Below are positions 25,290 through 35,948 of a DNA stretch of 64,000 nucleotides, piece by piece. Every line of letters starts with the position of its first letter. Within the stretch, counting starts at the first letter, position 1. Under the pieces are notes generated by a model. The model was not told the origin of the DNA and searched no databases. It saw nothing but the letters and a program-made list of their open reading frames with translations. The stretch comes from Epiperipatus broadwayi. Its lineage: Eukaryota; Onychophora; Udeonychophora; Euonychophora; Peripatidae. A program made the translations under genes and the position numbers. Location: NCBI GenBank assembly GCA_028023455.1, contig JAQFVV010007265.1, positions 1 to 64,000 of the forward strand, in the 5' to 3' direction.

Positions 25290-25438
25290 CGTACGTGTAT
25301 AGGTGTTAGAAATTATCGTCACAGAACATCATGTAATCCCCGGACGGAAGAACACAGCGGGTGCCAACAAAAAAAAGAATCATCAAGCAAGGAGTAGCGA
25401 AGGTAGTGGTGGTTGCCACGGTCGCGGGCGGTTACATT

Positions 25439-25456
25439 TGGCTCCCAACGTGGGGC
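25439..25456 (+). other. Primer-binding site, tRNA-Lys type
   Basis: tggctcccaacgtggggc, two bases after the LTR end, matches the complement of the 3' end of animal tRNA-Lys(CUU) (TGGCGCCCAACGTGGGGC) at 17 of 18 positions (one G to T). This marks the minus-strand DNA start and fixes the element's plus orientation. The tRNA sequence is from general knowledge. Confidence 0.8.
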
Positions 25457-26224
25457 GAAACTGTTGTTTCAAAGGGCAGAACCGACGTGAGTACAGCTGA
25501 CGTTAATAACAACGAAAGCAAACCTAAAAAGAGGGCGCTCGAAATAACGGAACAAATTGTCTACTAAAGCAGGGGGAAAATTTTCGGAATTATCGTGAAA
25601 AAAAAAAAAACTAGTAAATATTGCTTGAGAGAGTGGGAAGGGGATTTAGTTCTTGTAGTATTAACAAAATAATCAAGCGGCCGGATATAACTGATATTTG
25701 TAGAAAGCTGTGGAATAGCGGGATTCCGTGGAGGAAATATCGTGTATCAAAGGAAGCAACTCGTAAATTAATTTATATACTAATAAGACAACTGCAAATA
25801 ATTTTAATCGCAAAAAAAAAAAAAAAAGGAAAGGAAAATCATTAATATTAGTGTATTCTTGAAAAGGGAACGAACTGTATCTGGGATCTTGTTAGTTTTC
25901 GTGTTACTTAAAAAATAAAAGGGACGTTGCGTATAAACAACACGGATATGTAGATGACCACAAAAAAAATATATATATATATAAAAGTTAAGTAAAGTAT
26001 AACCGTACATATAACCGAGGGCTACCGTATATAAATGAAGGGAACAGTGGGACCTGGGATAATCTGAGCATGAGGAACCAAATTGAAGGAAGGATAGGAG
26101 CTGTGGGAATTTTGAAGGGCAATGAGCATCGAAGGATAGGATAAGACAGTCAGGGGGACCCGCGGAGTAGTAGGTGACGAGTCGTGGATTATTATAGCCA
26201 AAGATAAACTAAATATTAAATAGA
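25457..26224 (+). other. Untranslated leader between PBS and gag
   Basis: This ~770-bp leader has several A-runs (25595-25610, 25812-25826) and no domain-bearing frame. A 68-codon open stretch (25361-25567) spans the LTR end and PBS; its first half is basic then hydrophobic (VAKVVVVATVAGGYIWLP). It is probably fortuitous, but its position is shared with the 5' LTR of every copy. Confidence 0.5.
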
Positions 26225-26660
26225 ATGGAGGGAAAGTGGATTAAGCTGGAACATTTTACAGGAAAGGGAGACGAAAGCCTGTGTCGACATGTGGAAAGTC
26301 TAAAGAGGTTGTTCTTGTGCGGGCAGTTTAGTGAAGAGTCAAAGATAGCGATTGCATGCAGCCACATCCAAGGGGAGGTCATGGACTGGTGGGAGTTGAT
26401 GAAAGAGAAACCGGAGACGTTTGAAGAATACCAAAGAGCCATCATGGGAAGATATTGGGGACTAGCCCAACAAGAAAGGGAAAGGTGGGCGATAGAGCAA
26501 AGCGAAAAGGGAGAAGATGAAACGTACAGTACCTTCATACAGCGACAGGTGGCAAGGTTAAGAAAAATCAGTGAATATCGAGTACCGGAAGAGCGGCAAA
26601 TCAGGATAGCGGGCGCAACCTGCCCAGGGAGATTAGACAAGTAATTGAGGGGAAAACTGA
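26225..26660 (+). pseudogene. Gypsy gag (capsid-like), frameshifted at 3' end
   Basis: The frame opens at ATG 26225 (MEGKWIKLEHFTGKG) and reads 138 codons. It matches the retrotransposon Gag domain: F-x-G start, a central IACSHIQGEVMDWWELM block (the A-x-x-x-LxG-x-A-x-x-WW pattern), FEEYQRAIMGRYWG, and TFIQRQVARLRKI near the end. It forms the RNA-packaging shell. A one-base shift around 26610-26640 ends the frame; the sense continues in another frame at 26671 straight into protease, so gag and pol were probably one long ORF. No CCHC zinc knuckle is visible, unusual but known in some gypsy lineages. The antisense frame over the same interval is a shadow. Confidence 0.8.
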
Positions 26661-26670
26661 GATAAAACGA

Positions 26671-27060
26671 GTGTTGGAGATATTAGATGCGGCCGAAAAT
26701 GATGACTATTTCATCGGAGAAGGGAAGGATGGGATCCGGATAGCTAACATAGCACAAGATGAAGGGGGGGAGTGCCCCAAGATCGAGGTATCAATCCAAG
26801 GGGTGCATGCGAGGGCGCTGCTGGATACAGGAAGTCAGGTGTCGGTAATGGCTCAGGAAACGTTTGACAGGATCGCCCAAGGGAAGACAGGACTGAAAAT
26901 CTTGCCATTGAAAGGGACCCAGGTTATACTGGCCAATGGGAAGAGGGCAAAAATACAGACCAAACAGGTGTGGGCGAATATAGTTATTGCAGGACAGGAA
27001 TTCACCCACCTGTGTTAATACTTGAGAGGCTGATACACGACTTGGTGTTAGGGTCTGATT
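26671..27060 (+). pseudogene. Gypsy aspartic protease
   Basis: The catalytic triad motif reads ALLDTGSQVSVM, the classic D-T/S-G of retropepsins, with Asp codon at 26824-26826. The hydrophobic IKTQ...ANIVIAGQEF strand region follows, and the flap/terminal HDLVLGSDFM motif (the ILG-x-DF-like second signature) lies in the next frame at about 27035-27065. The frame shifts between 26985 and 27015. The protease would cut the Gag-Pol polyprotein. Active-site residues are intact; only the frame is broken. Confidence 0.8.
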
Positions 27061-27983
27061 TTATGAGAATGGCAAAGTGCAACATTGATTATGGGACTGA
27101 ACAAGCAAGAATCGGTAGGGTCACGGTGCCGTTTGGGGAAACCATGGATAAAGAACCGGAAGGGCAGAGGAAACTGCAATGTATCATGATAAAAGGGGAG
27201 ATCGGAAGAGCACACGTGGAAATGGCAGGGCCAGATGAAGGGCAGAGAGAGAAGATCCAAGGAATACTGGGGACTTACGAGTGTTTTCTCTCGGATAAAC
27301 CGGGAGTAATCAAGGGGTACGAACACCGAATCCGGTTGAACACCAGCAACCCATATCAAACCAGGGCATACCCAATCCCATTCCAATACAGAAAGGAAAT
27401 TGAAACTCAGCTGGAGCAGATGATAGAGTGGGGGGTTATCTCGAAGTGTACCTCACTGTACTGTAACCCCATCTTAGCCGTAAGAAAGAGTGACGGATCG
27501 ATACGATTGTGCCTCGATGCCAGACAACTGAACAAGGTGACCATTCCAGATACAAATGCCCCGCCCATCATGAGCGAACTGATGACGAGATTTCAGCACA
27601 AGCGAATCTTCTCCACCATGGATTTGACAAATAGCTACTGGCAAATGAGCCTCCATCCGGATGATCGTAAATACACCACATTCAAATATAACGGACGGGC
27701 GTACCAGTTTAACCGCGTGCCTTTCGGATTAAAGAATAGCGGTGCTGGCTTAGTGCAGTGCCTGGACCAAACCCTATCAGAGGAAGTTAAGAAATTCGTC
27801 ACGATGTACGTCGACGACATTATTATAGCGTCTGAAAACATAGAGGAGCATTGTCGGCATTTAGAAATGTTGCTCCATGAATGCGAACAGAAGGGCATAA
27901 AAATAAATATAAGAAAAAGCCACTTGCGACCGGGAAGTCAAGTTCTTGGGACATATCATAAGCCAGGAGGGAATACGGCCTAA
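26970..27983 (+). pseudogene. Gypsy reverse transcriptase
   Basis: A 337-codon open piece carries the linker after protease and then reverse transcriptase from about residue 100. Blocks seen in order: QLEQMIEWGVISKC; RLCLDARQLNKVTIPD; motif A STMDLTNSYWQM with its first catalytic Asp; FNRVPFGLKNSGAG, where a FGL-x-NA-x-A-x-F pattern is expected; and the active site MYVDDIIIAS (YVDD at 27807-27818). All three catalytic Asp codons are present. The end is lost by a shift near 27940-28000, after which the connection to RNase H resumes at 28056. It makes cDNA from the element RNA using tRNA-Lys as primer. Confidence 0.9.
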
Positions 27984-28055
27984 CCCCGAAAAGATCCAGG
28001 CCATCCAAGAATTCCCTGTTCCAAGAAGAGAAAGGATATCAAAGCATTCCTCGGA

Positions 28056-28640
28056 ATGTGCACCTTCTATAACAAGTTCTATGAAAGCTTCTCCCATGAT
28101 ATGGAACCCCTATTACAATTGTTAAGAAAGGAGGAAGCGTGGATATGGGATGAGAGACGGGAACAGGAGTTTCCAGAAGGTGAAGGAAGGATTTTAAAAC
28201 AGACCATATTGACGTACCTAGACTTCGACCAGATATTTTGGTTACAGACGGATAGTAGCGACATTGGGCTAGGAGCCACATTGTACCAAAAGGGGCCGGA
28301 TGGGGAACAAAGGGTGTTGGCGTTCATTAGCCGACTGCTCAAAGATCCCGAACGAAGATACACTGTCACCGAACGAGAGGCCCTCGCCATAGTGTGGGCT
28401 TTCAAAAAGTTCAGACAGTACCTGGTCGGATCCAAAGTGAAAGTAATTACCGACCATCGGAGTCTTGAATTTCTGAACAAGAGTTTTTTGACGAATAATA
28501 GATTAGTGAGGTGGAGTTTAGCCCTGCAGGCGTTCCAATATGAAGTGGAATTTTGTAAGGGGAAGGATAACGTGGTCGCGGACGCACTGAGCCGGTACCC
28601 TGTGGGACCACAGCCAAATGCCGAGGGTGAGGAGTTTGCG
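28056..28640 (+). pseudogene. Gypsy RNase H domain
   Basis: The open frame from 28056 first shows MCTFYNKFYESFSHDMEPLL (connection/thumb), then the RNase H core: WLQTDSSDIGLGATLYQ (first Asp), YTVTEREALAIVWAF (Glu), VITDHRSLEFL (second Asp) and NVVADALSRYP (last Asp). The domain removes RNA from the RNA-DNA hybrid. Catalytic residues all appear intact. The frame continues without break into the spacer before integrase. The 294-codon antisense frame at 28079-28963 is a shadow of this region. Confidence 0.9.
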
Positions 28641-29930
28641 TACATAGCCGCTACTACCAGGCGAAGCAGGGAAGGTGAGTTTGGAGCGAACAACATTCGG
28701 AAGAGCCAGAAAGAGGATGAAGAATGCCAACAGGTAATACGATACCTACATGAGAAGAGGCCGAAGGCAGGGCCCGCCCAGAAAGGGGAAGAGACGGGGA
28801 AGTCCGCTTGTGGAAATATCGGGACCGGTGCATTATTCTGGAAGAATAGTCCAAAGGAAAACCGGGAACGGGAGACAAACCCGCATTGTAATACCCGAAG
28901 GGAATGCGGGATCGAATGGTTGATGAGACCCATCAGGAACGTGGCCATTACGGAAGCGAGCAAGACGGAGGGGTACCTCAGTAATTGGTTTTACTGGCCG
29001 GGGATGCACCGCCATTGCCCGAAGACTACGGAAGTGTGAGGTTTGTGCGAGGACAAACCGTTCAAATCGGTCGAATGAAGGACCTCAGATACCGATCATC
29101 GCCCGGGAACCAAACCACACCCTGGCTATCGGTTACTACGGGCCATTGCCAATGTTTGGGGGAGGAGAGGTATTTGCTGGTCACATATGATCTTTGCTCC
29201 AAAATCGTCGCCGCGTACCCCATGGCCCGGGCTAATGCGAACCAGACCATCAAGCTGTTGGAAACCAAACAGTTTCCCATCATCGGGAAACCTAAGTGCC
29301 TCTTATCGGATCATGGCACACCGTTTGTATCAAGGATATGGAGGCGATGGGTGAACCAACTGGGGATCAAACATCATATGACGTCTATCCGGAACCCGCA
29401 GAGCAACCCATGCGGCGGGTGATGCGGGAGTTAGGGGCGGCTATTCCGCGTATACACGGCCGGAGATCATCAGAAATGGGTTCGGGAGATTCCCCGGATT
29501 ATTGCCATGATCAATACCTCGAAAAAATGAGTCCACTGGACTTGAACCAAGTCGACTCCATTATGGACCATCTATACCTTACCCATACGATGATAGACCG
29601 TTGATCCGGACAGGAAGAGTGGACCGAAAACAGGACAAACAGATGGCTTTACGGAGATTGGAACATATGGGGGAGAAACGAAGGCAAACCAAGAGGCCGT
29701 CCCAAAATACGTTCACTGTGGGAGACAAAGTGATGGTAAAATCCAATCCGGTCAGTTGACCGGAACAGAACGTATTCAAGAAATTTCTCGACATCTATGA
29801 GGGCCCATATGAGATCGTCAAGGCGTATGGAAATAACGCCTTTGTACTAGCACAAGGGAAGGGAACATTCAATGCCAGGGCACTGAAGAGGGGCCGAATA
29901 ACTTCGCTCCTTCTCAGAGCTAAAACCCGC
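28641..29930 (+). pseudogene. Gypsy integrase, several frameshifts
   Basis: After a spacer, the zinc-binding HHCC region is seen in pieces (GYLSNWFYWPGMHRHCPK, then CEVCARTNR in the next frame at ~29036). The catalytic core follows at 28985-29422: ERYLLVTYDLCSKIVAAYPM, FPIIGKPKCLLSDHGTPFVS with the second catalytic Asp, and LGIKHHMTSIRNPQSNP. The first catalytic Asp block near 29120 is mutated or out of frame, and the Glu (expected in a RVMREL-like helix) lies after a break at ~29410. A GPY/F-type C-terminal motif (DIYEGPYEIVKAYGNNAF) sits at about 29790-29850, with one in-frame TGA at about 29758-29760. It would insert the cDNA; as read it is inactive. Confidence 0.8.
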
Positions 29931-29952
29931 AACATCGGATTTTACTCTACAC

Positions 29953-29965
29953 CGCGGGGGAGATA
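29953..29965 (+). other. Polypurine tract before 3' LTR
   Basis: cgcgggggagata directly precedes TGTAAC of the 3' LTR and would prime plus-strand synthesis. Confidence 0.6.
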
Positions 29966-31806
29966 TGTAACGGAATAGCGTTACATGGTATTTCAAACCC
30001 AGGCGTATGGGGGTATATTCAACTATAATCAATTGAGAAATAACTGACAGGGACAAAACTTTTATAAAAGTGGTCTTGCTTTAATAATAAACGAAGAACA
30101 GCCGTTTCTAAAAGCCGATCGCAGCTATATAAGAGTACCTGTCAGATTTATTGTAAAAAAAAGAGTAAAAATTGTTGTTATTTTATTATTTTGTGTGTGT
30201 GTGCTAAGAATAAATCTATAATCCGTCGTTGTAGTTTTTTTTGTTATTTATTTTTGATCAATTAAAGAAGAATGATTGAATGCAAGTTTAACTTTTATAA
30301 AATAATTTAAATTAATTAGCAATTTGTTCTGAAATTCCAAGCAATCTCAGATTAATTTGTACAAACGTAATTAGTAAATGTAAAATTAGAAATTGAAACA
30401 ATAGGCAGGATATGTGCTGGTACGCCGAGATAAAACAAGCCAAAATTAGAAACAGAGGTGTGAGAAAGTGTACACGCTATTGTACGACTCAGATTTCTGT
30501 CCCCAGAGAAACAATACCTAAGAAAAACCGGTTAAATTCCAAACTAATGTCAACAATCCCAGAAATCTCGGAGTTGAGCTGACACGCGATGGACTTATCA
30601 AATAAAGGGACTCACAGGTGCATGGGATTGATTGGAGGAGAAAAATTCAAGGTGTGAGGGCATGAAGGCAAAGATCAAAAAGGCCGAACAGCGTTTTCAG
30701 AGGACAGTTTTGGTGCTTTTTTTTGAGAGATTATTAGAGAGACTTGATTTTTTATTAGACGTTATGAATCTAACTGCCATGCGTTGCTGAATATAGAATT
30801 CGCGGCTTGACCGCCGGACCTCAGCGTCCAGTCCAGCTGATTGCCATCAAGATGCTCATACCACCGGAGAACCTCATATTAGGACCACGTCGCTTGGAGA
30901 CCGCGCCATCGCCGGAATACATCATTAAGAGAATAATCTTCGCTCAGGATCCCATTACAGTCGTTCTACATTTCACAGGTAGCTATCGTAAAATTTGTTA
31001 TATTCAATTGTGCACTTAAGAAATAACTTTTATATCCAGAACTATTAGAAAGACATTAATCTAAAACAGTATAATTAATATTAATCATTTATGAACAGTT
31101 CGAGAATTTTTACCTAATAAATTTGCCGACTGATCAACAGTCTGAAATAATATGTGCAAAGTAATTTGAAGTTTACCGTTAATTGTCTCGGCTTGCCGAT
31201 CACATACCTGCGTTAATCATTATTAAACAGATTAAATAAATATTTATGTAGCTAATTTTTTTGTTATTTAATTGCTTGGAATTTCAACATAAATTTATAT
31301 ATATCGGAATGAATGCTTTAGCGTAAATTTGTTTGTATGGAAATGAATGTAGTTGATATTTTGTGGGTGGGATGTTATTGATTTTATGCTTATGTCGTGA
31401 TGTTGTTTTGACTAAAGTTAAGTTGGATTAATTTGTTCTGTGGGATGTAGGGCGGGCCTTTCTATGATTATAATAACGGAGGTAGTGTGAAGGGTAATTG
31501 TGGCTGTGTTCGTTTCATGTTTCCGACTGGAGCGAGGCACGGGCATGTTTTGTGATATAATTGAGTGGGCTTATGCACATACGTGGAGGACTCCTCTAAA
31601 AGTTCTCCTGGCGCCTATTACTGGGATTCGATTCGAATCTATGTATAAAATAAATAAAGCGTACGTGTATAGGTGTTAGAAATTATCGTCACAGAACATC
31701 ATGTAATCCCCGGACGGAAGAACACAGCGGGTGCCAACAAAAAAAGGAATCGTCAAGCAAGGAGTAGCGAAGGTAGTGGTGGTTGCCACGGTCGCGGGCG
31801 GTTACA
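29966..31806 (+). repeat. 3' LTR of gypsy element (1841 bp)
   Basis: This is near-identical to 23593-25436, starting tgtaacggaatagcgttaca and ending gggcggttaca. Differences I could see are mostly single-base indels in homopolymers plus about a dozen substitutions (for example aaagcggtc/aaagtggtc, cctccgcg/cctcagcg). Confidence 0.95.
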
Positions 31807-31810
31807 CAAG
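31807..31810. repeat. 4-bp target-site duplication CAAG (right)
   Basis: CAAG follows the last base of the 3' LTR and matches 23589-23592. Confidence 0.8.
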
Positions 31811-32006
31811 TAATATATTTTATAAAAGTATTTATAATTTTAAATTATACAAATATGTTTTTATTGATCTTTTACTTTTTTACTTATTGTTATTTTAGTT
31901 ATCTAAATTATCAGATGATAAACCAGATTGCATTGTAATTAGTTTTATTAATTTATCTTAAATATTACCAAAATCACACTTTTCTTTATGTTTGCCATAA
32001 TATCCT

Positions 32007-32259
32007 ATAAATATAATTTGTCCAAACTTCAAACACTTTTTAGCAAAACTCTTTATTTGTACATACAAACACCTACATTTCGACTGACCTGCAGTCTTCT
32101 TCAGAGCAAGTCTATTTTGATCTTCATTTTCATTTTCATTTGGAAGATAAAAATAGACTTGCTCTGAAGAAGACTGCAGGTCAGTCAAAACGTAGGTGTT
32201 TATATGTACAAATAAAGTTTTGCTAAAAAGTGCTTGAAGTTTGGACAAATTATATTTAT
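32007..32259. mobile_element. Palindromic foldback element with hammerhead/Penelope-like motifs
   Basis: The ~115-bp arms are near-perfect inverted copies: left starts ataaatataatttgtcc and right ends with its complement ggacaaattatatttat; only a ~20-bp T/C-rich centre is unpaired. Each arm, read toward the outside, carries ctgaagaagactgcaggtca followed by gtc(g/a)aaa(c/t)g. This is CTGANGA, a short GACT...AGTC stem, then GAAA. That layout is like the hammerhead core seen in Penelope-like elements, with position 7 of the core changed. An aataaa follows ~25 bases later in each arm. There is no coding capacity. Confidence 0.6.
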
Positions 32260-35200
32260 TTTATTAATTTATAGAAGATATAAATATTTATAAATATTAT
32301 AATTTCAATTGTTGTTAGTAAGTAATATTTTCTCTAAGTATCTGGTAATGTTAATAGATATAAAACTTCAGATTAACTTTGTTATCTTGCAGCATTTCCT
32401 TTGGCATCTTTATTGTAGCACACATATGTAAATTTCCATCTGTATTTTAAACCATAAATGTTGCCAAGTTATTTTCCTTTGTCGAATTTACAATATAAAT
32501 AGGTTTTGCAGTCTTAAATTTAAAGGCAATCAGCATAACGTTTGTTGTTAATCCCATTTAAATCAGATATCAAAATGAAGAGGGCATCATGCTCATTTTT
32601 TCCCTAAGCTGCCGATTTTGTTTACTGCTAGTCCAAAACTTATTTACATAATGAGGTAATGTTAAAATTACAAAACTTGTAAGGGAAAAGTATGGTTTCT
32701 TTTTTATGATAATTGTTTCTGTTTTATAGTTATATAAAATGCAGTCTAGATTTTTAAACACTGGTTTTTTTTTGAACATGTGATTTCTTTTAATTTTAAT
32801 AAAGCATTGTTGTCATTCAGCAATAATTAAAAATATTATCTTTAATTTTAATAAATAAATGACTTGTTTATCCGACATTTATTTAAAACAAACATTTTTA
32901 TTAAGCATATGACCTTGAATTGTTCTCTTTATTTAGGAATTTATAAACCATATATAAATGTCAAAATGCAGATATGTGTGTATACCACAATATATTTCAA
33001 TATCAAAATTTAAAAATATAATTTTAGAATAAATTATTCATATCTCAAATTGAAATCACTCACAGACGATAATAATGTATATGCATTGACCCATATAAGA
33101 TATATTTTAAATTATGTGCATATTTTTAAGATAAATTATTTAAACAGAGAATGGATTCTTTAACAAATATATATTTTTTTATAAATTTTGTGCATGTACT
33201 TTTTCTATTATATTTAAAATGTCAATAATGTTTATATATATAAATTAAGAAATAATTCTTTAATATATAAATTTTAAATTAATAATCAAGCTTTTTTTAT
33301 GCACATGTAGCATTCTTATTATATACTATTTAAATCTTAAAAATCTTGATATATTTCATTCAGACTGCTAAATAAAATTACATTACTTATATAATTGAAT
33401 TGATTTTTAAAAATTAAAAAAAAACATTTTCATTCTTTTTATAATAAAAATTACAATACTTTCTGTTAAAGTATTAGTAAGAGATTATTTTACTTTAAAT
33501 ATTTTAATAATATAATGGAGTCTCTTATTTGAGGAAGTAAAAATTTAAATTATTTATTACTTTTTTTTTATATATCTAATATGTTTGCTACTATTATTCC
33601 CATTCTCATTAATTTAAATTAAATCAATAAATTTAAAAAATAGGCACAAATGGCTGTATATATTCATAAGATTATGTTAGTTTAAGTTGGTTAATTTTGG
33701 GCTAATTGTTTCATAATTAAATCGGTGCTGGTGGAAAAATGTATGGGTGTTCTATGTCAATGTAATCCGGGGAGGTGCATTGGATTTTCATTCCCTTGTG
33801 CTGCATTAGCATACAGAGTATATTACCCATCTGAATGCATGGCCCAAAAATAGTAACCATCGTATTTCCAATAGTCATAGACGTATTTCCTATGCCATTG
33901 ATTTACTTACACTCTGGTTGGGACAGTAAGCCAGCAAAGACCGCTATCCTCCATTTATAGAGCATTTCCTTATATATACATATTTCAGATGATTACCTCA
34001 CCAGACAGATGCAGATTCCTGTACTGGATGAGATCTCATTATTTCTCTATATCCTGCTCCAGATATAAATTCCTGTCAGCATGATTGTTTTATGCTAATA
34101 TTCTCATTTTACATTGATCACATTGGTATATCATTAAACTAGCATTGGTTTGGATGCAAACTTTTACCCTGGAGTTAAAAGAGTTGTGTTGTTTAAATGT
34201 GTATTTTATGTAATGTATTATGCTTAGCAAAATAATAAAATTGTGTTAAATCTGTTGAATGCATCCATCTGTGCATATAACAAATTAAATTTATTCAGTA
34301 GTTAATTCAGTCCTCGGAATTTTTGAGTAATGTGTGTATCTGTAATAAATAATGTTTTGTTTATTTAATTTTTGGCAGTAACTTTTATATATTTTTATTA
34401 ATATTTTTTAAAAATCAAGAATTAGAAAATTTTAAATATACAGCATGATATTATAAGCTCAGCTCATCTGAGAATTAGTGACTGGGGCTTTTGGTTTGAT
34501 AAAAGAGTAACGTCACCCATATGTATCTGCCGCTTTTAAAATTTTTTTTAGATTCCAATAGCCTAGTGGTGCCTTGGGATGGCAGATAGGATTATGAGGT
34601 TTCTTCAGACTGTTATAATATGCATATTTTCTCCATAGTTGATTTTTTTAATCTATGCTTTCATGCATATATGAAATAGATTTTGTACATGTCATAGTAT
34701 ATATGCAAATGACAATAGATTCCCTTCATCTGTGTTTCTGTATATATCACTTACAGTTCTGGAATCTTTGAAGATAAGACTGTTTTTAGATAAATTGCCA
34801 ATATAACATGTATAACTTACTAGGTAGACAAAATCAATACTGGAGATTCTCAATTCAGTTCAGATTGTCCATAATTTCATCAAATTCTGCTAGGCAAATG
34901 ATGTCTACTTTCCACATATTGGGCTATGAAATCTTGTTTTATATCTCCAGGAATTCAAACTTAATCAAATGGGGATTAGCAATCTTCTTTTGAAGCCTGA
35001 TTTTTTTATATTCTAATCTCAATCTGAACTCACTGTTTGTAGTAGATGCAATGGAATTTATAGATAGGAGGATTAACGGTAAACCTTTTCTTTTTTGATT
35101 AATAAAAACCAAGATAATAATTAAACTACCATTCTTTGTTTTTAATTTACATTTAACAAAAGTAAATTTTAATTAAAAAAATTCTTTCTTTATTTTTTAA

Positions 35201-35345
35201 GTAAAAAAGAGATTATAATTAACTCTACAATTAATATATATTACAAAAACATCCTTGTTTTAGACAAAAATATTTTTCTTTGTTACATTAAAAATTTAGA
35301 TTTTTGTCAAAATCAGAAATAAATTAAATATTTGTATTAAATAGT

Positions 35346-35350
<5 letters not shown>
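32260..35350. other. AT-rich non-coding DNA
   Basis: No gene was recognised. Sequence is dominated by A/T tracts. A less AT-rich patch at 33715-34080 has no open frame of note, and 34808-34993 has a 61-codon frame with no recognisable feature. Confidence 0.45.

Positions 35351-35430
<80 letters not shown>
35351..35430. repeat. (TA)40 microsatellite
   Basis: 80 uninterrupted bases of alternating TA. The short reading frame that crosses it (a YI-repeat) is an artefact. Confidence 0.97.
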
Positions 35431-35434
<4 letters not shown>

Positions 35435-35856
35435 CAAATAATTTTAATACTTCAAAAAATACCAAGAAATATTATTTGATCAATATTTCAATTATTTCAG
35501 GTTTATTCTTAATAATTATATTTGAAAATTTTAGTCTTATTTTATTTCTACTCTTCCCTTTAAGCTTGGAATATATAAGCATGTACTGTGTGCTGGAGAC
35601 TAAACCTTCTTTTTATTCCTCATCTTGGAGAAAGGATGAAACATCCTTAACACTAAACATTTTTCATAAATATAAATATATGCCAAATGAATTTTATATA
35701 TCAATCTCATATACTTCAAGCTTTTTTCCAGAGGTTTGACAAATAAAGTCTAATTCATTAGCTAATAAAATACACAGTGCAGCATAATCAAAACAGTAGG
35801 GCTACCTCATTTTAAACACTATATGCTAGCTAAAACTCTTAAAACACAAAATGGTC
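35431..35856. other. AT-rich spacer between TA repeat and giant palindrome
   Basis: Nothing recognised. The open stretch to 35739 is the continuation of the microsatellite frame. Confidence 0.4.
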
Positions 35857-35948
35857 GTTTTTTGCTGACCGTACCCTGTGGCCGCCAGAGGGCGCGGCGA
35901 CATCATCAACAACCGCCCTGAAAATGCAAGTACAATTTTTTTTTTACA

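Larger units (their letters stand above)
23593..25436 (+). repeat. 5' LTR of gypsy element (1844 bp)
   Basis: It begins tgtaacggaatagcgttaca and ends gggcggttaca; the same sequence recurs as the 3' LTR. It has two candidate core promoters: TATATAAG at 23753-23760 followed ~70-80 bases later by gaataaatc, and TATAAAATAAATAAAG at 25274-25289, where a TATA box and AATAAA signals overlap. The second would leave a long U3 and a short U5, the usual gypsy layout. Confidence 0.93.
23593..31806 (+). mobile_element. Ty3/gypsy LTR retrotransposon, structurally complete (8.2 kb)
   Basis: Two direct LTRs (23593-25436 and 29966-31806) begin TGTAAC and end GTTACA, giving a perfect 6-bp inverted terminus. 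They are flanked by the 4-bp TSD CAAG (23589-23592, 31807-31810). A primer-binding site sits 2 bases after the 5' LTR and a purine tract directly before the 3' LTR. The internal order gag-protease-RT-RNase H-integrase is the Ty3/gypsy order; no envelope-like frame is present. The coding region is interrupted by many 1-2 base indels, so no full polyprotein can be read. The two LTRs look about 98-99% identical by eye, with roughly half of the ~27 differences I could spot being single-base indels. This means a recent insertion or sequence errors. The 1.84-kb LTRs are long for gypsy; Osvaldo-like or related lineages are possible. Confidence 0.95.

Noticed and set aside
26209-26640. 143-codon minus-strand frame
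   Set aside because: Antisense of the gag frame that shows Gag motifs on plus.
28079-28963. 294-codon open frame on the minus strand
   Set aside because: It lies exactly opposite the RNase H/integrase coding strand, whose motifs are unmistakable; it is an antisense shadow.
35344-35739. 131-codon frame starting in the TA repeat
   Set aside because: Product of the microsatellite (Tyr-Ile repeats) running into random AT-rich sequence.
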